From NCBI RefSeq assembly GCF_002176815.1, contig NZ_CP021648.1, positions 2,426,001 through 2,490,000 of the forward strand: 64,000 nt of DNA, given 5' to 3'. The notes under the pieces are model-generated. The model saw only the letters and a program-made list of their open reading frames with translations, was not told where the DNA came from and ran no database searches. Position numbers and translations under genes: made by a program. Of the stretch, positions 41,434 to 49,069 are shown piece after piece. Source of the stretch: Acidovorax sp. T1 (GTDB taxonomy: Bacteria > Pseudomonadota > Gammaproteobacteria > Burkholderiales > Burkholderiaceae_C). The stretch's first letter is position 1, and every line of letters starts with the position of its first letter.

Positions 41434-42268
41434 GGGATGGGTCTTTCGGGCTTTCGGTCTTTTCATGCGCAAACGGTGAATCGCCGGGGGCCTGCAGGCG
41501 GGGCAACGCCATCCACATGCCCTCCATGTGCCGCACCTGGATTCGGTGGTCAAACACCTGCTCCAGCGCTGCGTGGGTGGATGGCGCATTGCAGGCGCCG
41601 TGGTGCAGCACGCGGCCCGCCGCCATTACCACCATGTCATCGGCCTGCAGCGCCAGCGACACCTCGTGCAGCACGCTGACCACCGTGCCGCCAGCCAGGA
41701 CCAGCGCGCGCATGGTGTGCAGCCAGTCGGTCTGGTGCGGCGGATCGAGGTTGGCCAGGGGCTCGTCCATCAGCAGCACCTGCGCCTGCACGGCCAGGGC
41801 GCGGGCCAGCAGCACGCGCTGGCGCTCGCCGCCCGACAGCTGCGACAGCGGGCGGTGGCGCCAGTCCCAGGCCTGCGTGGTGCGCAGCGCTTGTTCCACG
41901 GCGGCATGGTCGGCCGCGCTGGGCGGGGCCAGCCAGGGCTGGTGCGGCAGGCGGCCCAGCATGGCCACGTCGTAGCTCGTGAGGTCGTCGGCCGAGCCTT
42001 CGTTCTGGCCCAACCAGGCGAGTTGCCGGGCACGTTCGCGCGCAGGGATTTGCGCCAGCGGGCGGCCCAGCAGCTGCACTTCGCCCTGCACCGCAGCACG
42101 CGGCAGCAGGCCCGCCAGCACCTTGAGCAAGGTGGACTTGCCCGCGCCATTGGGGCCGACGATGCTGGTCCAGCGCCCGGCGGGCAGTTGCAGGTCAATG
42201 CCCTGCAATATCAAGCGATTTCCGATGCTGGCGCTTATCTGGCAAGCGCTGATAGCTATTGAACTCAT
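41423..42268 (-). CDS. btuD: Corrinoid ABC transporter ATPase (BtuD type)
   Basis: 281 residues. ABC signature set: Walker [10 protein letters not shown] (38-46), Q-loop [20 protein letters not shown], Walker [13 protein letters not shown] and the switch histidine in [10 protein letters not shown]. The FecE/BtuD subfamily fits its place between the permease and cobO. The first 21 residues, up to RLILQ, are encoded by a copy of the dispersed repeat, so the usual first strand has been rebuilt from repeat sequence. Four-base overlap with btuC. Confidence 0.9.
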   Translation of the reverse strand: MSSIAISACQISASIGNRLILQGIDLQLPAGRWTSIVGPNGAGKSTLLKVLAGLLPRAAVQGEVQLLGRPLAQIPARERARQLAWLGQNEGSADDLTSYDVAMLGRLPHQPWLAPPSAADHAAVEQALRTTQAWDWRHRPLSQLSGGERQRVLLARALAVQAQVLLMDEPLANLDPPHQTDWLHTMRALVLAGGTVVSVLHEVSLALQADDMVVMAAGRVLHHGACNAPSTHAALEQVFDHRIQVRHMEGMWMALPRLQAPGDSPFAHEKTESPKDPSHAD

Positions 42269-42270
42269 AG
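42207..42270 (-). repeat. Dispersed repeat, copy 9, at the btuD start
   Basis: On the minus strand: AATAGCTATCAGCGCTTGCC, then AGATAAGCGCCAGCATCGG and CGCTTGATATT. It begins at the btuD ATG and overlaps the stop region of btuC. Confidence 0.78.
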
Positions 42271-43293
42271 CAAACTGCCTTGCGACGACGTACGTCGGTG
42301 CATGAGCCACAGCAGGTAGGTGCCGCCCAGCGCCGCCGTGAGCACGCCCACCGGCAACTCCTGCGGCGCCAGCAGCCAGCGCGCCAGGATGTCGGCCGCG
42401 AGCAGCAGCACGGCGCCCATCAGGCTTGCGAGCACGATGTGCCGCTCGTGCGTCACGCGCACGATGGAGCGCACCAGGTGCGGCGCGGCCAGCCCGACAA
42501 AGGCAATGAGCCCCGTCTGCGCCACCGCCGTGCCCGTGGCCAGCGCCATGGCGGCCACCAGCCCCACGCGCATGGGCATGAGCGGCAGGCCCAGGCTGGC
42601 GGCCGTGGCCTCGCCCAGCGTGAGGCCGTCGAGTGCGCGCGCCAGCATCCAGGCGACCACCGAGCACAGCGCCCAGGCCACGGCCATGAGCAGGCAGGCC
42701 GCCCAGCCCACAAAGGCCGTGCTGCCCAGCGTGAAGGCCTGCATGGCCTGCAGAATGTCGGGCGAGGCCAGTTCCACCAGGTCGCGCAGCGCGCCCAGCA
42801 CCACACCCACGATCACCCCCGCCAGCAGCAGGCGCAGCGTGTGCTGCACGCCCTTGGCGAGCAGCAGCGTGAGCACCACCGCCCCCGCCGCGCCCAAAAA
42901 CGCCATGCCGGTGATGCCGATGCGCGCCAGCCACTGCGCCGCCACCGGCGACACACCGAACAGCGCCATCGCCACAGCCCCGCCCAATGCCGCGCCCGAG
43001 GCGCTGCCCAGCAGGTACGGATCGGCCAGCGGATTGCGAAACAGCCCCTGCGCCACCGCGCCCGACAAGCCCAGCAGCGCACCCGCCAGCCACGCGCCCA
43101 GCGTGCGCGGCAGCCGGATGTCCCACACGATCTGCCAGGCCACGGGGTCGCCGTGCATGCGCAGCACGCTGTCAAAACCCGTGCTACCCACGCTGGCGCC
43201 ACACACGGCCAGCACGGCGCTGGCCAACACCAGCCACGCGGTGCACCAGACCGCACGGCGGCCTTGGTGGTGAGGATCTGTGCCTGTGGTCAT
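42265..43293 (-). CDS. btuC: Corrinoid ABC transporter permease (BtuC type)
   Basis: 342 residues, about ten membrane segments of the FecCD fold. WDIRLPRTLGAWLAGALLGLSGAVAQGLFRNPLADPYLLG near residues 60-100, the GLIAFVGLAAPHLVRSIVR segment that contacts the ATPase, and ELPVGVLTAALGGTYLLWLM at the end are typical. Overlaps the ATPase by four bases; nearly touches btuF. The start at 43293 (MTTGTDPHHQ) is preferred. Confidence 0.92.
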   Translation of the reverse strand: MTTGTDPHHQGRRAVWCTAWLVLASAVLAVCGASVGSTGFDSVLRMHGDPVAWQIVWDIRLPRTLGAWLAGALLGLSGAVAQGLFRNPLADPYLLGSASGAALGGAVAMALFGVSPVAAQWLARIGITGMAFLGAAGAVVLTLLLAKGVQHTLRLLLAGVIVGVVLGALRDLVELASPDILQAMQAFTLGSTAFVGWAACLLMAVAWALCSVVAWMLARALDGLTLGEATAASLGLPLMPMRVGLVAAMALATGTAVAQTGLIAFVGLAAPHLVRSIVRVTHERHIVLASLMGAVLLLAADILARWLLAPQELPVGVLTAALGGTYLLWLMHRRTSSQGSLL

Positions 43294-43294
43294 T

Positions 43295-44338
43295 TCAGTT
43301 GACCGCGACGCTGGCACGGCTGTCAGCCGACGCTACTGGCGCGGCCCAACCCAGTGCACCCGTGGAACTGGCTTTGCCAGGCCACTGGGTGCGTCCCCCT
43401 CCCGCAGGAGAGGGGGAAGGCGCCGCAGGCGACTCAGGGGGAGCTTTCTCCACCAGGCAGCGCGCCATGATGCGCGCGGCCTCGGCCATGCGCGGGCCGG
43501 GGCGCACCACCACGTCGGAATCGCCGGGGCCGAACACGCACAGCCGGTTTTGCGCAATGGCGCGCATGGTGGCCCAGCCGGGGTACGGCACCATGGCCTG
43601 CATGCTGCGGTTGCCGATCATGATGATGTCGGGGTTGGCGCGCACCACGAACTCGGGGTTCAGCCGCGGAAAAGGCCCGAGCGACGCGGGCACCACGTTG
43701 CGCACGCCCAGCCGCGCCAGGGATTCGCCGATGAACGACGCTTCGCCCGCGGCATAGGGCCCGCGGCTCACCTCAAAGTACACGCGCGCATTTCTGGCCT
43801 TGGGTGGCAGCGACTGCGCCGCCGCCAGCACGCCCGCATCGATCACGCGCCAGAGGCGGTCGGAGCCTTGGGCGCGGGGCACGCCGAGCAGGTCGCTGAC
43901 GGTGCCGAGCACGCGGCGCACATCGGCATGCGTCTTGGGCTCCAGCGCCACGACGGTGAGCCCCAGCGCCTCCAGCCGGTCGCTGGCGCGCGAGCTGACG
44001 GACATGAGCACCAGGTCAGGCTTGAGCGCCACGACAGCCTCGATGCTCGGGTCCAGCCCGCCGCCCACATTGGGCAGCTTGCCCACCACGGCCTCGGGCC
44101 AGTTGGAATAACGGTCCACCCCGACGAGGCGATGGCATTGCTCCAGCGCGCATACGCTTTCGGTCAGCGAGGGCAGCAGGCTCACGATGCGCTGCGGCGG
44201 ACGGGGCAGATTGACAACGCGGCCCCGGTCGTCGGTGATCTGCACCGCTTGTGCTCGCGCCAGCCCGGCCATGAGCAGGCCCAGCGCGACAAGAATGGCG
44301 ATCACCCACAGGATGCGGCGAACGGGGGTGGGTTTCAT
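43295..44338 (-). CDS. btuF: Corrinoid-binding periplasmic protein (BtuF type) with extended tail
   Basis: 347 residues. Signal peptide (about 1-30, RRILWVIAILVALGLLMAGLARAQA), then the class III binding-protein fold: VNLPRPPQRIVSLLPSLTESVCAL, VGVDRYSNWPEAV, LKPDLVLMS, and a second lobe with FIGESLARLGVRNVVP. The family normally ends near residue 300. The last 47 residues are low-complexity (PAAPSPSPAGGG then a hydrophobic patch) and are largely encoded by a different repeat. TGATG links it to cobU. Confidence 0.9.
   Translation of the reverse strand: MKPTPVRRILWVIAILVALGLLMAGLARAQAVQITDDRGRVVNLPRPPQRIVSLLPSLTESVCALEQCHRLVGVDRYSNWPEAVVGKLPNVGGGLDPSIEAVVALKPDLVLMSVSSRASDRLEALGLTVVALEPKTHADVRRVLGTVSDLLGVPRAQGSDRLWRVIDAGVLAAAQSLPPKARNARVYFEVSRGPYAAGEASFIGESLARLGVRNVVPASLGPFPRLNPEFVVRANPDIIMIGNRSMQAMVPYPGWATMRAIAQNRLCVFGPGDSDVVVRPGPRMAEAARIMARCLVEKAPPESPAAPSPSPAGGGRTQWPGKASSTGALGWAAPVASADSRASVAVN
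43391..43450. repeat. Palindromic C/G-rich repeat inside the btuF tail
   Basis: CCCCCTCCCGCAGGAGAGGG carries a 7-bp stem (CCCCCTC/GAGGGGG), followed by AAGGCGCCGCAGGCGACTCA and GGGGGAGCTTTCTCC. It looks like a second dispersed-repeat type, separate from the ATAGCT family. Only one copy is in this window, so the family status rests on recall of similar sequences in related genomes. Confidence 0.5.
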
Positions 44339-44955
44339 CAGGCAGAGTCTTTCAAAGTGAGGGGCAGACCCGCCGCCATCAGCGTGACGCGCGGGCACAC
44401 CTGGGCCACTTGCTGGTTCAGCATGCCGAGGGCATCCACAAAGGCGCGCACCTCGCGCCCCAGCGGGATGACGCCCAGGCCAATTTCGTTGCCCACCAGA
44501 ACCACAGGCCCGGGGGATTGCCGAAGCGCTTCCAAAAACATAGCTGCTTGCGCTTGCCAGTCAAGCGCCAGGGCCTGTTTTTGTTCAAATTCCATGGTTT
44601 CTACACCCAGCGGCATCGCCCAGTGCGTGAGCCACAGCGTCAGGCAGTCCACCACCACCAGGGTCTGCGGCGTGCTGTGCCGCTTGATGGCAGCGGCCAC
44701 GTCGTGCGGCTCCTCCACCGTTTGCAGGTCCGGCACACGTTCGGCGCGGTCGCGCTGGTGGCGCGCGATGCGCTCGCGCATCTCGTCGTCCCAGGCCTGG
44801 CCCGTGGCGATGAGCACGGCGCGGTGGTCCGGCGATTGCGCGAGCCAGTCGCGCGCCAGCAGCTCGGCGCGACGCGATTTGCCGCTTTTCTGGCCGCCGA
44901 GGATGAACTCGCTACGGGCGACGCCCGGGTCCGCTCTGGCGCTGCCCGTGTTCAT
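44338..44955 (-). CDS. cobU: Adenosylcobinamide kinase/guanylyltransferase
   Basis: 205 residues. It phosphorylates adenosylcobinamide and transfers GMP to it. P-loop GGQKSGKSRRAE (20-31), the RIARHQRDRAE histidine (GMP acceptor), VVVDCLTLWLTHW and the LVGNEIGLGVIP motif are present. Residues about 121-139 (MEFEQKQALALDWQAQAAM) match a repeat copy. Two bases separate it from btuB. Confidence 0.93.
   Translation of the reverse strand: MNTGSARADPGVARSEFILGGQKSGKSRRAELLARDWLAQSPDHRAVLIATGQAWDDEMRERIARHQRDRAERVPDLQTVEEPHDVAAAIKRHSTPQTLVVVDCLTLWLTHWAMPLGVETMEFEQKQALALDWQAQAAMFLEALRQSPGPVVLVGNEIGLGVIPLGREVRAFVDALGMLNQQVAQVCPRVTLMAAGLPLTLKDSA
44537..44592 (+). repeat. Dispersed repeat, copy 10, inside cobU
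   Basis: ACATAGCTGCTTGCGCTTGCC, then AGTCAAGCGCCAGGGCC and TGTTTTTGTTCAAATTCC, on the plus strand, antisense to cobU. Frame is kept. Confidence 0.75.
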
Positions 44956-44957
44956 CG

Positions 44958-46904
44958 TCAGAACGTGTAGCGCAGCGCCGCCGTGACCGCGCGACCGGCT
45001 TCGGGGTAAATGGACGTGGTGATCCCGCCCACGCAACCAAAAGCCTGGGTGTAGAACTTACGGTCAGACAGGTTGCTCACCCCCAGCGAGAGTTCGGTGT
45101 TGCGCCATTGGTAGGCATAGCGCACATCCGCCGTCGTGTAGCCAGGCATACGACACTGGTTGGCAAAATCCGGCCGCTGCGAAGACACCAGGTTGATACC
45201 GCCTGTCAGGCGCTGCGATGGCGAAACCTGCCAACCGGCGCGCAGCGAAAGCGTGCGGTTGGGTGACAACGGCACCTGGCGACCGGCGTACGGCCCCGAG
45301 CGGAAGGTGGAACGGCGCAGCGCGGCGTTGGCAGTCAGGTCCACCGTGCGGCTCACGGCATGGCTGGCGTTGATCTCGATACCCTGGCGGCGGGTCGGGT
45401 CAAAGTTGATGTTGGAGCCAAAGGGGCCGAAGGGACCGATGCCATTGGGGTCGTAGCCGATTTCGTTGTCGATCGCACTGCGGTACAGGCGGGCATCGAC
45501 CTTGGTGCCCGCTGCCACCCAACGCGCGCCCAGTTCGGTGTCGCGCGAGGTCTGTGGCCGCAGCGCCACTGCGGGGTTGGTGAAACCAAACTCGTCCACA
45601 TTGGCCAGGCGAAAACTGCGGCCCAGCCGGGCATATACCGTCCAGGCAGCGCCCAGCGGCTGGCTCACGCCCAGCTCCCAGGCGTTCTGGCGGTCGTCCA
45701 CGCCGTTCGTCGTATTGACCGAGGTCTTTTCGATGCGCTCGGTGCGCAGGCCCGCACTCAAACGGGTGCGGCTGCCCGGCAGCGTCAGGTCGTCCTTCAG
45801 ATAGAAGGCGCGCGAAGTCGCCTTGGACACCGAGCCGAAAGCGCCCTGCACGTCGCGCGTCCAGCGGCCATGGTCGGTGCCGACAACGAACACGTTGTCG
45901 AAGCCCGCCAGACGGGTGGCATGGCGGACGCGCAGCGCGGCGTTGTCGGCCTCGATGTCGTAGTCATAAGGGCCGAAGGCGCTGATGGAACGCAACTGCT
46001 TCTCGCGGTGGCCGACATCGGCCGCCAGCTGCCAATCGCCCAGAGTGGCGGCTGCAAACACGGTGGTGCGCTGGTTGTCGATGCTGGCGTGGTCGCCCGG
46101 CGTGGTGGTCTGGCGCGGGTTGGCTGCATACTCGGCCGCGGTCAGCGAGCCCGGCAGGCCCGTATCGAGCCTATCTTCAGCGTAGCGCACGCCCGCGCGC
46201 AACCAATCGTTGGCCCACTGGCCAGTAACAGACACCCCATCCAGGTCCGACTGGAAGTTATCGCGGTGGTTGTCGGCCTTGCGCTTGACACCGGACATGT
46301 CCACCGAAAACCCGCCGCCCGCCACCGTGGCATTAGCGCGGCCTTCACGCAGACCATTGCGGCCCGCACCCGCATAGACCGAGGCGCTGTTTTTGCGCTC
46401 CTTGCCTGCACCGGCCTTGGTGGTGATGATGATGGCGCCCGCCGTGGCGCCCTCGCCGTAGAGCACTGCGCCGCTGCCGCGCAGCACTTCGATGCGCTCC
46501 ACACTCTCGATCGGGATGCCGGCCAGGCGCGTACCGCCCTGGTCGGCTTCATTGATCTTGATGCCATCGACAATCACTGCCTGGTTGCTATCGGCCGTGG
46601 CGCCGAATCCACGCAAGTCCAGCGCATAGTCGCCGCCGCCATACAAATCCTGGCGCCCTACCACGCCCAACAAACGCATCAGGGCCTCGTTCACGGTGCT
46701 CACGCCGGCGGCGCGGATCTCTGGGGCCGTGATCACACTCACACCCAGCGGCAGGCTGGCAGCCTGTTCGGGAAAGCGTGTCGCGGTGATCACCGTTTCC
46801 GGCAGCATGCCGGCATTCATCTGGGCCAGGGCTGCCAGCGGAAATGCGCCAGCAACGGCGAGGGGCAGCGCAGCCAGGCGCGCGTACGAGATATGTTTAT
46901 TCAT
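44958..46904 (-). CDS. btuB: TonB-dependent outer-membrane corrinoid receptor
   Basis: 648 residues. Signal peptide (about 1-27, ending AALAQ). The plug domain (about 35-165) starts with a TonB box-like ETVITATRFPEQ and contains LRGFGATADSNQAVIVDGIKINE, IESVERIEVLRGSGAVLYGEGATAGAIIITTK. The 22-strand barrel ends in the consensus C-terminal aromatic, RAVTAALRYTF. First gene of the operon, with a cobalamin riboswitch in its leader, which supports corrinoid as substrate. Confidence 0.92.
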   Translation of the reverse strand: MNKHISYARLAALPLAVAGAFPLAALAQMNAGMLPETVITATRFPEQAASLPLGVSVITAPEIRAAGVSTVNEALMRLLGVVGRQDLYGGGDYALDLRGFGATADSNQAVIVDGIKINEADQGGTRLAGIPIESVERIEVLRGSGAVLYGEGATAGAIIITTKAGAGKERKNSASVYAGAGRNGLREGRANATVAGGGFSVDMSGVKRKADNHRDNFQSDLDGVSVTGQWANDWLRAGVRYAEDRLDTGLPGSLTAAEYAANPRQTTTPGDHASIDNQRTTVFAAATLGDWQLAADVGHREKQLRSISAFGPYDYDIEADNAALRVRHATRLAGFDNVFVVGTDHGRWTRDVQGAFGSVSKATSRAFYLKDDLTLPGSRTRLSAGLRTERIEKTSVNTTNGVDDRQNAWELGVSQPLGAAWTVYARLGRSFRLANVDEFGFTNPAVALRPQTSRDTELGARWVAAGTKVDARLYRSAIDNEIGYDPNGIGPFGPFGSNINFDPTRRQGIEINASHAVSRTVDLTANAALRRSTFRSGPYAGRQVPLSPNRTLSLRAGWQVSPSQRLTGGINLVSSQRPDFANQCRMPGYTTADVRYAYQWRNTELSLGVSNLSDRKFYTQAFGCVGGITTSIYPEAGRAVTAALRYTF

Positions 46905-46997
46905 GAAAATCGAAAAGCAAGCAAACTACCCGAGCCGGCTTCCCCGCCAGCATGTGGGAGACAAGGCTTCGCTGCCTCAAAGGGCGCGCGAAACCAC

Positions 46998-47200
46998 CGT
47001 GTTGGCCGGTATCCGGGCTGACGGAACGCCCTCCAATGCCTTCCCAGGCGCTTGTTCAAGGCGCCCAGTGGCTTGTGAATGGAGAGGGAATCGGATGATT
47101 CGTCCGCTGACCGTTGCGGGGGCAGCGCAGGCTGGGCGCACCATGTTTGGTGAAACCTCCCTGCTTCCCGTTGAACTGCGGTATGTGAACCACACCGCGA
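46998..47200 (-). promoter_or_regulatory. Cobalamin riboswitch controlling the btuB-cobT operon
   Basis: The 100-300 base leader of btuB on the minus strand contains the ordered conserved elements of the family: a GGGAAGC-type segment near 47160-47170, CCTGCGCTGCCCCCGCAACGG (about 47114-47135), AAGCCACTGGGCGCC (about 47062-47076), CCTGGGAAGGC (about 47041-47051), and the B12 box GTCAGCCCGGATACCGGCC (47004-47022). When adenosylcobalamin is bound, expression of the operon should fall. Exact ends are estimated. Confidence 0.9.
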
Positions 47201-47259
47201 GCACCAACGGCGTGATTTTAAGGGCATTCCGGGTGCGCCCCTCTACAATCGCGGGCTGT

Positions 47260-47481
47260 ATGGACGCTCCCTCCACCACCGACCAGATCGCCGAGCGCGT
47301 TGAGCGGCTGCTCTTGCGCCACGCTGAACTCCAACGCACCAACGCCCTGCTGGCAAGCCAGGTGGCGGACCTCACACAGGAGCGCGACTCCCTCAAATCG
47401 CGCCTGAGCGCCGCCCGCGCCCGGGTTGACGCATTGCTGGAACGCCTGCCGCCAGCCCCACCTCCCAAGGACGCCGAATGA
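47260..47481 (+). CDS. ZapB-like coiled-coil protein, 73 aa
   Basis: Single coiled-coil protein: heptads run from residue 8 to 63 (ERVERLLLRHAELQ, LASQVADLTQERDSLKSRL). It resembles the small ZapB/DUF904 proteins that accompany ZapA at the division ring, and its stop overlaps the zapA start by four bases. A TACAAT -10 box (47244-47249) lies only 10 bases before the ATG, giving a very short leader. Confidence 0.75.
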   Translation: MDAPSTTDQIAERVERLLLRHAELQRTNALLASQVADLTQERDSLKSRLSAARARVDALLERLPPAPPPKDAE

Positions 47482-47837
47482 AGCAAATCGAGGTGCAGAT
47501 CCTGCAGCAAAGCTATCTGCTGTCCTGCCCCGAAGGGCACGAGTCGCGATTGCTGGAAGCGGTGGAGCGTGTGGACACCGCCATGACGCGCATCCGCGAT
47601 GCCGGCAAGGTGCGGTCGCGCGAACGCATTGCGGTGCTGGCAGCACTGAACCTTGCGTTTGACATCGCCGACCGCGAAGCCACTGATCTGGCGGCTGCGC
47701 CCGCCCCTCAAGCCACGCAAACCCAGACCAGCGGGCCGGCCAGCCTGCCGCTTGACGCCAGCACGGATTCCCAGCGGCTGCAGTCGCTCGTGCAGCGACT
47801 GGATGAGGCCCTGGGCGATGACGGACGACTGCTCTGA
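47478..47837 (+). CDS. zapA: Cell division protein ZapA
   Basis: 119 residues. Globular ZapA domain (about 1-60: VQILQQSYLLSCPEGHESRLLEAVERVD, RIRDAGKVRSRERIAVLAALNLA) and a C-terminal helix. An Ala/Pro/Gln/Thr-rich linker (68-88) separates the parts, longer than in E. coli ZapA. ZapA crosslinks FtsZ filaments. Directly followed by 6S RNA, a conserved neighbourhood. Confidence 0.93.
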   Translation: MKQIEVQILQQSYLLSCPEGHESRLLEAVERVDTAMTRIRDAGKVRSRERIAVLAALNLAFDIADREATDLAAAPAPQATQTQTSGPASLPLDASTDSQRLQSLVQRLDEALGDDGRLL

Positions 47838-47923
47838 GGCAAGCCCCTGCGGCGCATCGTCGGTTGCCATCTTTACATCGCGCAGTGCCTGCAGTTCGCG
47901 CGGCCAACGCCTACAATAGTGGC

Positions 47924-48094
47924 GTCTGCGGTGCTGCCGGGCTTTATATTTCCTTGAACCAATGCTCACTGAGCACGGGCTTGGTACATCGCCCGGTGAG
48001 CGTGATCATCTCGCGTCAGATGAACCCAACGCCAGGCTGCCCTCGCCCACCTGAACCCCCGGTTCAGGATGCCGGTCCGGTGGCACTTGCAGAC
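47924..48094 (+). ncRNA. ssrS: 6S RNA
   Basis: Located immediately after zapA, the conserved position. The first bases GTCTGC (47924-47929) pair exactly with GCAGAC (48089-48094), and the closing stem continues with GGTGCTGCCGG / CCGG...GGCAC, giving a long hairpin of about 171 bases with a large central bubble. A TACAAT -10 box at 47912-47917 puts the start at or near 47924. It mimics an open promoter and sequesters sigma70 RNA polymerase in stationary phase. Ends are inferred from pairing. Confidence 0.88.
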
Positions 48095-48172
48095 ACCCTC
48101 TTTTCTTTCCCGTCGGCGCACAAACATGCTGCGCAGATGCGGCGCGTTCAGGCTCCCTCCAAGATTTTTTTC

Positions 48173-48991
48173 ATGATGCTCGACCCCCTTCTGATTGTTG
48201 AACTCGGAGTCCTCGGTCTGGGCACCGGCTTTCTGGCGGGGCTGCTCGGCATTGGCGGCGGTATGCTGCTGGTGCCTTTTTTGACCTACATCCTGGGTCT
48301 CCAGCACGTGGCCCCCGGTCTTGCCGTCAAGATGGCCATCGCCACTTCCATGGCGACCATCATGTTCACCTCGGTTTCCAGCGTGCGCGCACACCACCAG
48401 CGGGGTGCCGTGCGCTGGGACATCGTGCGTCGGCTGGCGCCCGGCATCGTGCTGGGCGGGCTGGTGGCGAGCCTGGGCGTTTTCGCGCTGCTCAAGGGCG
48501 CATTTCTGGCGATCTTCTTTGGGCTTTTCGTGAGCTTCTCGGCCTTTCAGATGTTTCTGGACAAGAAGCCCGCGCCGTCCCGGCAGATGCCGGGAACCGG
48601 AGGGCAACTGGTGGCGGGCGGGCTGATTGGTTTCCTGTCCGGCCTGGTGGGCGCGGGCGGGGGATTTGTCAGTGTGCCCTTCATGACGTGGTGCAACGTG
48701 GCCATACACAATGCTGTTGCCACCAGTGCGGCACTGGGCTTTCCCATTGCCCTGGCGAATGTGGTGGGTTACGCGGTGGGCGGTCAATCCGTGACGGACC
48801 TGCCCCCTGCCTCGCTGGGCTATATCTGGTTGCCGGCTCTGGCAGTGATTGCCACCTGCAGCGTGCTGACTGCGCCCTTGGGTGCCCGGGCTGCGCACCA
48901 ACTGCCGGTCAAACAGCTCAAACGCGTTTTTGCCAGCCTGCTTCTCATGCTGGCAGCCTACATGCTCTGGAAAGGCTTGTCGGCCTTCTGA
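48173..48991 (+). CDS. TauE/SafE-family permease
   Basis: 272-residue membrane protein with about eight hydrophobic segments in two similar halves, each with the family GxGGGxxxVP motif: LLGIGGGMLLVPFL near residue 24 and LVGAGGGFVSVPFM near 164. This family exports sulfite or sulfoacetate-type anions; substrate not determined. Two adjacent ATGs are possible starts. It follows the 6S RNA gene, where many relatives have a different gene. Confidence 0.85.
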   Translation: MMLDPLLIVELGVLGLGTGFLAGLLGIGGGMLLVPFLTYILGLQHVAPGLAVKMAIATSMATIMFTSVSSVRAHHQRGAVRWDIVRRLAPGIVLGGLVASLGVFALLKGAFLAIFFGLFVSFSAFQMFLDKKPAPSRQMPGTGGQLVAGGLIGFLSGLVGAGGGFVSVPFMTWCNVAIHNAVATSAALGFPIALANVVGYAVGGQSVTDLPPASLGYIWLPALAVIATCSVLTAPLGARAAHQLPVKQLKRVFASLLLMLAAYMLWKGLSAF

Positions 48992-49069
48992 ACCAGCTCC
49001 CAGCGATGCGTGGGCGGCCGCATCATGCGGCGGTCCTATCCATGCACCGGCCGGGAACATGGTCGCGAT

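Noticed and set aside
42280..43302. Two overlapping plus-strand frames antisense to btuC
   Set aside because: Translations are low-complexity Arg/Gln/His/Ala and Ser/Thr/Ala runs, typical of the complement of a hydrophobic membrane-protein gene.
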